A DNA stretch of 64,000 nucleotides, taken from assembly GCA_022710975.1 (NCBI GenBank), contig JAKLGA010000015.1, forward strand, positions 62,001-126,000, written 5' to 3'. The translations under genes and the position numbers were made by a program. Positions 7,691 to 16,077 of this stretch are shown here, piece after piece. Under the pieces are notes generated by a model that was not told the DNA's origin, searched no databases, and was given only the letters and a program-made list of their open reading frames with translations. This stretch comes from Myxococcota bacterium (GTDB taxonomy: Bacteria; Myxococcota; B64-G9). How positions within the stretch are numbered: the first letter of the stretch is position 1; the number at the start of each line of letters is the position of its first letter.

Positions 7691-10600
7691 ATGCCCTGCC
7701 CGGACGAGAACCAGACCCTGGCCTTCGTGGAGGGGCGGCTGCCCGAGGGGCAGGCCCGCCAGGTCGAGGAGCACCTGGACGCCTGCCCTGCCTGCCGGGC
7801 GCTGGTCGCCGATCTGGCCCGCGAGGCCGCGCCCGGACAGGGCTCCGGTCCCGCGGATCCCGAGGCCACCCGGCCCGACCTGGGCCAGGCCGGGGCCGGG
7901 CCCGCCTTGCGCCGGGGCAGCGAGGTGGGCCGCTACGTGATCCTCGATCTGATCGGGAGGGGTGGCATGGGCGAGGTGTACGCCGCCTACGACACCCGCC
8001 TGGACCGCAAGGTGGCCCTCAAGTTCCTGCACCAGACCGGGCCAGGCTCCAGCCGGCGGCTGCTCGACGAAGCCCACGCCATGGCCCGCGTGCGCCACCC
8101 GAACGCGGTGACCGTGTACGACGTGGGCGACCTCGCCGGGCAGGTGTTCGTGTCCATGGAGCACGTCGAGGGCCAGAGCCTGGCCGCCTGGCTGGCCGCC
8201 GAGCGGCGCACCTGGCAGGCGGTGCGGTCGGTGTTCCTGCAGGCCGGCGCGGGCCTGGCCGCGGTGCACCGGGCCGGGCTGGTGCACCGCGACTTCAAGC
8301 CCGCCAACGTGCTGGTGGCCGCCGACGGGCGGGTGCTGGTGACCGACTTCGGCCTGGCCCGGCCGGCGCTCGGCGATCCGGCGGGCAGCGGCGGCACGCC
8401 GGCCTACATGGCCCCGGAGCAGCGCGCGGGCGGCCCGGCCGACGCCCGCAGCGATCAGTTCGCCTTCTGCGTGGCGCTGTGGGAGGGGCTGCACGGCGAG
8501 CGCCCCCTCCAGGGTGGCGCCCTCCGGCCGCCGGCCGATCCGGGCCGGGCCCCGGCCTGGCTGCGGACGCGGCTGCTGCGTGGCCTGCAGCCCGAGCCGG
8601 CGGCGCGCTACCCCTCGGTGGACGAGCTGCTCTCCGCCCTGGCCCGCGATCCGCGCCGCGCGCGGCGGCGCCTGGCCGCGGCGCTGCTCGGGCTCGGCCT
8701 GCTGCTCGCGGGTGGCGTGGGCGCCTACGCCGCGCTCGGGGGGCGGCCGGCGCCCTGCCAGGGTGCCGCGGAGCGCCTGGCCGGGGTGTGGGACGAGGGG
8801 CGGGCCCGCGCCGTGGAGGCGGCCTTCCTCGGGAGCGGCGCGCCCTCCGCCCCGCAGGCCTTCGCCGCCAGCCGGCGCGTCCTGGACGGGTACGCCGCGG
8901 ACTGGGCGCGCGAGCGCACCGGGGCCTGCGAGGCCACGCGGGTGCGCGGCGAGCAGTCCGAGGAGCTGCTCGATCTGCGCATGCAGTGCCTGGAGGAGCG
9001 CCTGACCGAGCTGAAGGCCCTGGCCGAGCTGTTCCTGGCCGCGGACGCGGCCGTGGTCGAGCGCTCGACCGAGGCGGCCCAGTCGCTCAGCTCCCTGGCG
9101 GGCTGCGCCCGGGCCGCCTCCCTGCGGGCGCAGGTCCCGCCGCCGGCCGAGCCGGACCGGCAGGCCGCGCTGAGGTCCCTGCGCTCGCGCCTGGCCGCGG
9201 TCAAGGCGGGCCACGAGGCCGGCCGCTCGCGCGAGGTGCTGGCCGAGGCCGAGGCCGTGCTCACCGGCGGCCAGGCGCTCGGCCACCCCCCGCTCACGGC
9301 CGAGGCCGGCTACTGGCTGGCGGAGATCCTGGCCCGGCTCGATCGCCCGGACGAGGCCCGCGCCGTCGGGCTGCGCGCGGCCGGCGACGCGCTGGCCGGC
9401 CGCCACCTGGCGCTGCTGGTGCGCGCCTTCGCCGGCCTGGTCCAGCGCGCCGGCCCGGGCCGGGAGGGGGCCGCGCAGGGCCCGGTCTGGCTGGAGCTGG
9501 CCCGGGCCGGGCTGGCCGCCCTGGGCCCCGAGCCCGAGCTCGAGGTGCTGCTGCTGCGGGCCGAGGGCCAGTGGCGCTTCGGCCAGCGCGAGTACCGCCA
9601 GGCGGTGGAGGTGCTCGAGGCGGCCCGGGCGCGGAGCCTGGAGGTCTACGGCCCCACCCACCTGCGCACCGCCCAGGTGCTGGTCAACCTGGCCGGCGCG
9701 CTCGGCCAGCTCGGCGGCCGGCTGGAGCGCGAGATCGAGCTCAAGCAGGCGGCCCTGGCCGTCCTCGAGCGGGCCTACGGCCGCGCCCACCCGGAGGTGG
9801 CCGGCCTGCTGGCCTCGATCGGTCGGGCCTACTGGCGCGCGGGGCGGGCGGCCGAGGGGCGTCCCTTCCTGGAGGAGGCGCTCGGCCTCCAGGAGCGGCT
9901 GCTCGGCCCGGAGCACACCCAGGTGGCCGCCACCCACGAGGCCCTGGGCGCGGTCCTGGGGAAGCTCGGCGAGCTGGACGCGGAGCTCGCCCACCGCCAG
10001 CGGGCGCTCGACATCCGGGCCGCCCGGGTGCCGGCCGACGACGCCAGCCTGGCCACCTGCCGCGAGGGGCTGGGGCTCGCCCTCGAGCGCCAGGGGCGGC
10101 ACGCCGAGGCCCAGGCCCAGTTCGAGCGGGCCCTGACCATCGCCGAGAAGGCCTTCGGGCCCGCGTCCCAGGAGGTGGCCTTCCAGCTCCTGCACCTGGG
10201 CCAGTCGCGCGTGCTGCAGGGCCGCCCGGCCGAGGCGCTGGCTCCCCTGGAGCAGGCGCTGGCGCTGCGCCAGGCCGCCGTGGCCGCCCAGGGCGAGCTG
10301 TACCTGGCCAACCCGCACCAGGCGCTCGGCCGCGCGTTGCTGGCGCTCGGCCGGCCGGCCGAGGCCCTGGAGCACTTCCGCGAGGCGCTGGCCATCGTCG
10401 AGCGCGCCCCCGAGCCACCGGCCGCGAACCGGGCCGTGTACCTGTGCTGGCTCGGGCTGGCGCTGCTGGCGCTCGATCGGCCCGGGGAGGCGCTGGCGCC
10501 GTTCGAGGAGGCGGTGCGGGTGCAGGCCTCCCTCCAGGCCTACCCGCCCGAGCTGGCCGACAGCCGCTTCGGCCTGGCGCGCGCCCTGGCCGCGTCGGGC

Positions 10601-10726
10601 GGCGATCGGGCCCGGGCCACGGAGCTGGCGGGCCAGGCGCGCGAGACCTTCGCCCGCTTCGCCGCGCGGCGCGCGGACCTGCTCGCGGTGGAGCGCTGGC
10701 TGGCGACGGCCGGGCGGGGGAGGTGA
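7691..10726 (+). CDS. Membrane Ser/Thr protein kinase with N-terminal zinc-finger and TPR sensor
   Basis: ATG 7691 gives 1011 residues. The N-terminus has an anti-sigma-like zinc-finger pattern (HLDACPACRAL). The kinase domain at ~80-310 contains the P-loop GRGGMGEVY, the invariant Lys in KVALKFL, the catalytic loop HRDFKPANV (Asp201), the metal-binding DFG (Asp219) and the APEQ loop, so it should be active. One membrane segment (~326-348) is followed by a ~650-residue region rich in tetratricopeptide repeats. This PknB-like arrangement with TPR tail is typical of Myxococcota. The sigma-factor gene starts 3 nt after the stop, suggesting that kinase and sigma factor act in one signalling route. 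Confidence 0.9.
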   Translation: MPCPDENQTLAFVEGRLPEGQARQVEEHLDACPACRALVADLAREAAPGQGSGPADPEATRPDLGQAGAGPALRRGSEVGRYVILDLIGRGGMGEVYAAYDTRLDRKVALKFLHQTGPGSSRRLLDEAHAMARVRHPNAVTVYDVGDLAGQVFVSMEHVEGQSLAAWLAAERRTWQAVRSVFLQAGAGLAAVHRAGLVHRDFKPANVLVAADGRVLVTDFGLARPALGDPAGSGGTPAYMAPEQRAGGPADARSDQFAFCVALWEGLHGERPLQGGALRPPADPGRAPAWLRTRLLRGLQPEPAARYPSVDELLSALARDPRRARRRLAAALLGLGLLLAGGVGAYAALGGRPAPCQGAAERLAGVWDEGRARAVEAAFLGSGAPSAPQAFAASRRVLDGYAADWARERTGACEATRVRGEQSEELLDLRMQCLEERLTELKALAELFLAADAAVVERSTEAAQSLSSLAGCARAASLRAQVPPPAEPDRQAALRSLRSRLAAVKAGHEAGRSREVLAEAEAVLTGGQALGHPPLTAEAGYWLAEILARLDRPDEARAVGLRAAGDALAGRHLALLVRAFAGLVQRAGPGREGAAQGPVWLELARAGLAALGPEPELEVLLLRAEGQWRFGQREYRQAVEVLEAARARSLEVYGPTHLRTAQVLVNLAGALGQLGGRLEREIELKQAALAVLERAYGRAHPEVAGLLASIGRAYWRAGRAAEGRPFLEEALGLQERLLGPEHTQVAATHEALGAVLGKLGELDAELAHRQRALDIRAARVPADDASLATCREGLGLALERQGRHAEAQAQFERALTIAEKAFGPASQEVAFQLLHLGQSRVLQGRPAEALAPLEQALALRQAAVAAQGELYLANPHQALGRALLALGRPAEALEHFREALAIVERAPEPPAANRAVYLCWLGLALLALDRPGEALAPFEEAVRVQASLQAYPPELADSRFGLARALAASGGDRARATELAGQARETFARFAARRADLLAVERWLATAGRGR

Positions 10727-10729
10727 GCG

Positions 10730-11572
10730 GTGGGCGAGCTGGACGAGGCGCTGGGCGCCGCCTGGGAGGCCGGGGCGCGAGCCTGGCCCGGGGTGGACCT
10801 CCCGCGCGAGGCGTTCGCGGCCTGGCTGGCCGCGCGGCTGCCCCCGGGCGGTCAGGGGCTGGCCGCGCTGGCGGCCCTGCGCGCGCCCGATCTCTACCTG
10901 GCCTGCGCCGCGGCGCGGGGCGACCCGGCGGCCCAGCGCGCGCTCGGCGGGCTGTGCGCCGAGCTGCTGCGGCTCGAGCTCCCGCGCCTGGGGCTGCAGG
11001 CGGTCGAGCTCGACGATTTGCTCCAGCGGGTGCTCGACAAGCTGCTGGTGGCCGCGCCCGGGCGCGCCGCGCGCCTCGAGCAGTACGCCGGCCAGGGCGC
11101 GCTCAGGAGCTGGCTGCGGGTGGTGGCCCGGCGCGAGGCGCTCGATCGCAAGGCCCTCGTCGTGCGCGAGGTGCCCTGGCAGGAGGAGAGCCTGGAGGAC
11201 GTGCTGGGGGCGCTGTCCGCCGCGGACCCGGAGCTCGAGCAGTTGAAGGGCCAGTACCGGCAGGAGTTCAAGGCGGCCTTCGGCGAGGCCTTCGGCGCGC
11301 TCGATGCGCGCGAGCGCAACCTGCTGCGGCACCTGGTGTTCGATCGCCTGTCCATGGAGCAGATCGGCGCCCTGTACCACGTGCACCAGTCCACGGTCTC
11401 GCGCTGGCTGGCCAAGGTGCACGCGCGCCTGCTGTCCGGCACCCTGCGGGCCCTGGGGGGGCGGCTGCGGGTCGGACGCCGGGAGGCGGACAGCATCCTG
11501 CGCCTCATCCAGAGCCGGCTCGAGGTGAGCATGCGCCGGCTGCTGGGCGACGGGCCGACCGAGCCCGACTGA
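10730..11572 (+). CDS. Sigma-70 family (ECF-like) RNA polymerase sigma factor
   Basis: A 280-residue regulator beginning at GTG 10730. The central part resembles sigma region 2 (LDDLLQRVLDKLLV, GALRSWLRVVARREALD), and ~200-245 resembles region 4 with a helix-turn-helix (SMEQIGALYHVHQSTVSRW). It is longer than minimal ECF factors, with N- and C-terminal extensions rich in Leu and Arg. The gene is nearly fused to the upstream kinase gene, so phosphorylation-linked control is a reasonable inference. No anti-sigma factor is adjacent, although the kinase carries an N-terminal zinc finger of the anti-sigma type. Confidence 0.8.
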   Translation: MGELDEALGAAWEAGARAWPGVDLPREAFAAWLAARLPPGGQGLAALAALRAPDLYLACAAARGDPAAQRALGGLCAELLRLELPRLGLQAVELDDLLQRVLDKLLVAAPGRAARLEQYAGQGALRSWLRVVARREALDRKALVVREVPWQEESLEDVLGALSAADPELEQLKGQYRQEFKAAFGEAFGALDARERNLLRHLVFDRLSMEQIGALYHVHQSTVSRWLAKVHARLLSGTLRALGGRLRVGRREADSILRLIQSRLEVSMRRLLGDGPTEPD

Positions 11573-11655
11573 AGAAAGCCCGCATGGATTCCGCCCGGGG
11601 GCCGTCTTCCCCCCCAGGAGGGCCCCTCGGGAGGCCCGCCCAGGGAGCGGAAGCC

Positions 11656-14600
11656 ATGAAGAACGCCTTGTCTTGCGGCATGTTGGCGGCGCTGTGGATC
11701 CTCGGGGGGGCTCCGGCTGGCCAGGCCGCCCCGCCCTCCATGACCCGCGCCCAGGTGCTCGACCTCGGCCGGACGGGCGAGGGCTACTCCTACTGGTGGG
11801 GGCACGCCCGCTGGCGCTGGGACGGCGCCGAGCACGGGGCCTGCAGCGGCGCGGGCTGCCCGGACAGCTGCACCCACTCGGGCAGCTACGGGGCGGACTG
11901 CTCGGGCTTCGTGGGCAAGGCCTGGCAGGTGCCCGACCCGAGCGATCTGACCCACGACTGGCACCCCTACTCGACCTGGCACTTCGTCAACCAGAGCGAC
12001 CACTGGAGCACGCTCGACCGCGCCGCCTGCGGCCCGGCCGACGCGCTGGTTTACAACGAGAGCGGCGCGGGCCACATCGTGCTGGTCGAGGGCGGCGACC
12101 CGTGGGGGCAGACCACGGTGTACGAGGCCAAGGGCTGCGCCTACGGCGTGGTGCACAACACCCGCGCCTTCGCCTCCAAGTACGGCTGCATCCGCCGGGA
12201 CAACCTGAACGAGGGCTGCAGCCCGCACTGCGAGGGCAACCTGATCATCGGCGCCGACTGCGGCCAGGGCGACTGCGGGGCCTACGGGGCCTACTGCCAC
12301 CAGGACGCCGGGGCCGATCCGCGCTGCGTCTTCTTCCTGTGCGAGCCCTGGGGCGAGCAACACGGCTGCCTGGACGAGCGGACCAAGGCCGACTGCCTGG
12401 ACGGCGTGGTTTCCTTCGGCGACTGCAGCGCCTACGGCGCCTACTGCCACCAGGATCCGGGCGAGCAGGCCCGCTGCGTGCTCGGGCTGTGCCAGCCGCA
12501 CGGCGAGAACCACGCCTGCCTGGACGCGCGCACCATCGTGGACTGCCGCGAGGGCGACTTCACCCTGGGCGACTGCGGGGCCTACGCCGCCTTCTGCCAC
12601 CAGAGCCCGGGCGAGCAGGCCCGCTGCGTGTCGGGCTTCTGCATCCCGGACGCCGCGAGCGAACCCTGGGAGCACACCATTTGCCTGCTCGACGGGCAGC
12701 TCGGGCGTTGCACGGCCGACGGCGGCCTGGAGGCCAGCCCCTGCCCGGCGGGCAGCCACTGCGCCGAGGGCGCCTGCGCGCCGGACGCGTGCGAGCCCGC
12801 CTGCGCGGGCCGGGTCTGTGGTCCGGATCCGGTCTGCGGCGCCCCGTGCGGGGAGTGCCCGGCGGGCAGCCACTGCGTCGAGGGCGCCTGCGCGCCGGAC
12901 GCGTGCGAGCCCGACTGCGCGGGCCGGGCCTGCGGCCCGGATCCGCGCTGCGGGCTGCCGTGCGGCGCCTGCCCGGCCGGCCTGGAGTGCGACCCGGCCG
13001 GGGCCTGCCGGCCCCCGGCCTGCGAGCCGCAGTGCGGCGCCCGGGTGTGCGGGCCGGATTCGGCCTGCGGCGCGAGCTGCGGTGCGTGCGCGGACGGCCA
13101 GGTCTGCCAGCCGGACGGGCGCTGCCAGACCCTGCCGGCCGAGCAGGGCGTGCTGTCCGGCGTGGTGACCGGCGCGGGCGAGGACGGCAGCCAGCCCGTG
13201 GCCGGGGCCGCGGTCTGGACCGAGGGCGGCGACGAGATCCAGGCGGACGCGCGGGGCGCCTGGCAGCTGGTGCTGCCCGCCGGCGAGCAGCGCCTGCACG
13301 CCCGGGCCGAGGGTTACCTCGAGGCGAGCGCGGACTGCACGGTGATCGCCGCCCAGGCGATCGAGTGCCCGCTCCGGCTGGAGCCGCTCGAGACCGAGGA
13401 GCCCGAGGAGGTCGTCGTGGAGGGCGGCTGCGCCAGCGCGGGCGGCGGGGCGGGCCCGGGCGCCGGCGGGCTGCTGCTGCTCTGCGCCCTGCTGACGCTC
13501 CGCGCGCGGCGGAGCCGGCTGGGCGCTGCGCTGGCCGGCCTGGCGGTTGCCTGGGTCGCGGGCGCTGGGCTGACGGGCTGCGGGCTGGATGAAGACGGGC
13601 TCCTGGACCGCTCGGAGCTGGCCCGGGTGGTGGCGGAGCACGAGGGCGCCCTGGAGGCCTGCGGCGACGGGCCCGTGGTCATGGGCATCGACGTGTCCAA
13701 GTGGCAGGGCGACATCGACTGGCACGCGGTGCGCGCGGCCGGCTTCGAGTACGCGCAGATCCGCCTGGCCTACGGCGTGTACACCTTCGACGAGTACTTC
13801 GAGCGGAACTGGGCCGGCGCCAGGGCGGCCGGCGTGCGCCGCGGCGCCTACCAGTGGTTCAAGCCCGACCAGGATCCCCTGGCCCAGGCCGAGGTGCTGC
13901 TGGCCCACCTGACCCTCGAGCCCGGCGATCTGCCGCCCATGGTGGACGTGGAGGACACCGGCGGGCAGCCGCCCCAGGTGGTGGCCGAGCGCCTCGGCCA
14001 GTACCTGGCCCACGTGGAGGCGGCCACCGGCACCACGCCGCTGCTCTACACCGGCTACTACTTCTGGCGCGATCAGGTGGGCGGGGCGACCCAGTTCGTC
14101 GATCACCCGCTGTGGATCGCCCAGTACAACGACCACGCCTGTCCTGACATCCCGGCACCCTGGACCCGCTGGGCCTTCTGGCAGTTCACCAGCCAGGGCT
14201 CGGTCCCGGGCATCTACGGCGACGTCGATCTCGACCGCTTCAACGGCGACGCCGCCGCCCTGGCCGCCCTGGCCGTGGGCGGCGATCCGCGCTGCCTGGA
14301 GAACCCGGACTTCGGCGGCTGCGACGGCTCGGTCATCACCCACTGCGACGAGAACGACCAGGTGTCCAGCGGCGACTGCGGCTACTACGGCGCCACCTGC
14401 TCCACCCTGGGCGGGCACCCCCACTGCGTGCACTTCAATTGCTGGACCAACCTGGAGGGCGGTGAGGACGGCAGCTTCTGCGTGGAGGGCAGCGACCGGC
14501 TGGCCACCTGCAGCCTGGGGGTGTACTCGGAGGGCGACTGCGGCGCCTACGGGGCCCGGTGCAGCGAGGAGGGCGGGACGGCGCACTGCGTGCACTACCT

Positions 14601-15273
14601 GTGCTGGAGTAACCTGGAGGGCGGCGAGGACGGCAGCTTCTGCGTGGAGGGCAGCGACCGGCTGGCCACCTGCAGCCTGGGGGCGTACTCGGAGGGCGAC
14701 TGCGGCGCCTTCGGGGCCCGATGCAGCCAGGCGGGCGGGGCGGCGCACTGCGTGCACTACCTGTGCTGGACCAACCTGGAGGGCGGCGAGGACGGCAGCT
14801 TCTGCCAGGCGGACGGCAGCCTGGGGGTGTGCCGGCTGGGCCAGTACGAGTCGCGCGCCTGCGCCGCCGGGGAGAGCTGCCAGGCCGGGGCGTGCGTGCC
14901 CCAGGGCTGTACCCCCGCGTGTGGCCAGCGCGCGTGCGGGCCGGATCCCGCCTGCGGGCAGAGCTGCGGGGAGTGCCCACAGGGGCAGGCGTGCGGCGCG
15001 GATGGCCAGTGCGCCGAGGTCGCCTGCGAGCCCGACTGCGCGGGCCGGGCCTGCGGCCCGGATCCGGTCTGCGGGGAGCTGTGCGGGGCGTGCGGGTCGG
15101 GGGAGTACTGCGACCTGGACGGCGCCTGCCTGCCGGACGGCTCCGAGGAGGTCGAGGAGCAGGAGCCCGAGGGCGGCTGCGCGAGCGCGGGTGGGGCCGG
15201 CGGCGGCGCCTGGCTGCTCCTGCTCGCCTGGCTGAGCGCGCGCTCGAGGGTGCTCAGTCGAGCCAGGCGGTGA
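11656..15273 (+). CDS. Two-part secreted cell-wall hydrolase: NlpC/P60 half fused to GH25 lysozyme half
   Basis: A single open frame of 1205 residues from ATG 11656. Part one: signal peptide; NlpC/P60-like peptidase (ADCSGF with Cys82, AGHIVLVEGG with His140); Cys-rich repeats; a carboxypeptidase-regulatory-like beta domain at ~495-580; then GGCASAG (Cys592), a hydrophobic stretch and LRARRSR. Part two follows with no stop and no ATG/GTG/TTG start: a lipoprotein-signal-like segment ending GLTGC (Cys642); a GH25 muramidase (GIDVSKWQGDIDW with Asp679, PPMVDVED); three 54-residue Cys-rich repeats; CxPxCxGRxCGPDPxCG repeats; and a second GGCASAG anchor (Cys1175). Each half looks like a complete exported protein. 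It could be one true fusion processed at the internal signals, or two genes joined by a sequence error. Confidence 0.85.
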   Translation: MKNALSCGMLAALWILGGAPAGQAAPPSMTRAQVLDLGRTGEGYSYWWGHARWRWDGAEHGACSGAGCPDSCTHSGSYGADCSGFVGKAWQVPDPSDLTHDWHPYSTWHFVNQSDHWSTLDRAACGPADALVYNESGAGHIVLVEGGDPWGQTTVYEAKGCAYGVVHNTRAFASKYGCIRRDNLNEGCSPHCEGNLIIGADCGQGDCGAYGAYCHQDAGADPRCVFFLCEPWGEQHGCLDERTKADCLDGVVSFGDCSAYGAYCHQDPGEQARCVLGLCQPHGENHACLDARTIVDCREGDFTLGDCGAYAAFCHQSPGEQARCVSGFCIPDAASEPWEHTICLLDGQLGRCTADGGLEASPCPAGSHCAEGACAPDACEPACAGRVCGPDPVCGAPCGECPAGSHCVEGACAPDACEPDCAGRACGPDPRCGLPCGACPAGLECDPAGACRPPACEPQCGARVCGPDSACGASCGACADGQVCQPDGRCQTLPAEQGVLSGVVTGAGEDGSQPVAGAAVWTEGGDEIQADARGAWQLVLPAGEQRLHARAEGYLEASADCTVIAAQAIECPLRLEPLETEEPEEVVVEGGCASAGGGAGPGAGGLLLLCALLTLRARRSRLGAALAGLAVAWVAGAGLTGCGLDEDGLLDRSELARVVAEHEGALEACGDGPVVMGIDVSKWQGDIDWHAVRAAGFEYAQIRLAYGVYTFDEYFERNWAGARAAGVRRGAYQWFKPDQDPLAQAEVLLAHLTLEPGDLPPMVDVEDTGGQPPQVVAERLGQYLAHVEAATGTTPLLYTGYYFWRDQVGGATQFVDHPLWIAQYNDHACPDIPAPWTRWAFWQFTSQGSVPGIYGDVDLDRFNGDAAALAALAVGGDPRCLENPDFGGCDGSVITHCDENDQVSSGDCGYYGATCSTLGGHPHCVHFNCWTNLEGGEDGSFCVEGSDRLATCSLGVYSEGDCGAYGARCSEEGGTAHCVHYLCWSNLEGGEDGSFCVEGSDRLATCSLGAYSEGDCGAFGARCSQAGGAAHCVHYLCWTNLEGGEDGSFCQADGSLGVCRLGQYESRACAAGESCQAGACVPQGCTPACGQRACGPDPACGQSCGECPQGQACGADGQCAEVACEPDCAGRACGPDPVCGELCGACGSGEYCDLDGACLPDGSEEVEEQEPEGGCASAGGAGGGAWLLLLAWLSARSRVLSRARR
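14422..14810 (+). repeat. 162-bp tandem repeat (54-residue Cys-rich module)
   Basis: The string CACTGCGTGCAC recurs at 14422, 14584 and 14746, exactly 162 bp apart, and the DNA between copies is nearly identical. The unit encodes a six-cysteine module containing NLEGGEDGSFC and GDCGAYGARC. The third copy diverges after GGEDGSFC. Confidence 0.85.
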
Positions 15274-15805
15274 CCGCCTCGACCGGGTGGCGGGGTGGGC
15301 GGGCCGGGCGCTCGGCGGGCCAGCCCACCGGCAGCAGCGCGAGCGGCCGCACCTGCTCGTCGAGCTGCAGCGCCGCGCGCACCTGAGACTCGTCGAAGGC
15401 GCCCACCCAGCAGGCCCCCAGGCCCAGCGCCTCGGCCATCAGCAGCATGCTCAGCGCGGCCGCGGCCCCGTCCTGCAGGCAGTAGAGCTCCCGGCCGCGC
15501 TGCCCGTAGGCCTGCCCGGACCTCGCCAGGTCGGCGCACACGGTGATGACCGCGGGCGCCTGGGCCACGAACTCCTGGTCCCAGGCGGCCTGCGCGAGGA
15601 GCCTGCGGGCCGTGGCCCGGCGCACCACCACGAAGCGCCAGGGCTGGACGTTGCCCGCGCTGGGCGCCTCGGTGCCGGCCTGCAGCACCCGCACGAGGTG
15701 CTCCCGGGGGACCTCGGCCGCCTCGAAGGCGCGCACCGAGCGCCTCGCCTGCAGCAGGGCCTCCAGCCCCTCGGCCCGATCCTGGATCTTTCCCTTGGAT
15801 TCCAT
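15254..15805 (-). CDS. Nitroreductase family protein
   Basis: A 183-residue FMN-dependent nitroreductase-fold protein. Diagnostic segments are ARRSVRAF (N-terminal FMN phosphate contact), APSAGNVQPWRFVVV, and the Gly-rich LGLGACWVGAF near the C-terminus. Such enzymes reduce nitroaromatics, quinones or flavins with NAD(P)H; the natural substrate is unknown. ATG 15805 has an AGGAGAA site. A TAAAAT -10-like hexamer lies upstream (15840-15845, minus strand), but the -35 is poor. Its 3' end overlaps the convergent wall-hydrolase gene by 20 bp. Confidence 0.88.
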   Translation of the reverse strand: MESKGKIQDRAEGLEALLQARRSVRAFEAAEVPREHLVRVLQAGTEAPSAGNVQPWRFVVVRRATARRLLAQAAWDQEFVAQAPAVITVCADLARSGQAYGQRGRELYCLQDGAAAALSMLLMAEALGLGACWVGAFDESQVRAALQLDEQVRPLALLPVGWPAERPARPPRHPVEAVTAWLD

Positions 15806-15943
15806 GGTGTTCTCCTGGCGGTTCCCGCCCGTCGTCAGGATTTTACCACGCCTTCCGGGGGGCGAAACCGGCGACGCGCTGCCACCTTCCTTTCGCAGGT
15901 AACCCCAGGGTTCAGGAAGGCTAATCCCAGACCAAGCAACAAA

Positions 15944-15959
15944 TTAACCAACCAGTTAA
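15944..15959. promoter_or_regulatory. Inverted repeat TTAAC-N6-GTTAA, possible operator
   Basis: The 272-base gap between the divergent nitroreductase and acyl-CoA dehydrogenase genes is mostly featureless, but 15930-15975 is conspicuously AT-rich for this genome. It holds the symmetric TTAAC CAACCA GTTAA. TetR-type regulators of acyl-CoA genes bind sites of this size, but the assignment is speculative. Confidence 0.35.
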
Positions 15960-16077
15960 CAAGAGTGTGACGCCGGGCACGCGATTTGCTAAACGCCAGC
16001 GCGCCGTACCCAGAACCGATTCCCGGCAACCAGGAAGTCCGCACGCCGGCATGGTCGTGGTGTGCCCGGAGGTTGAC

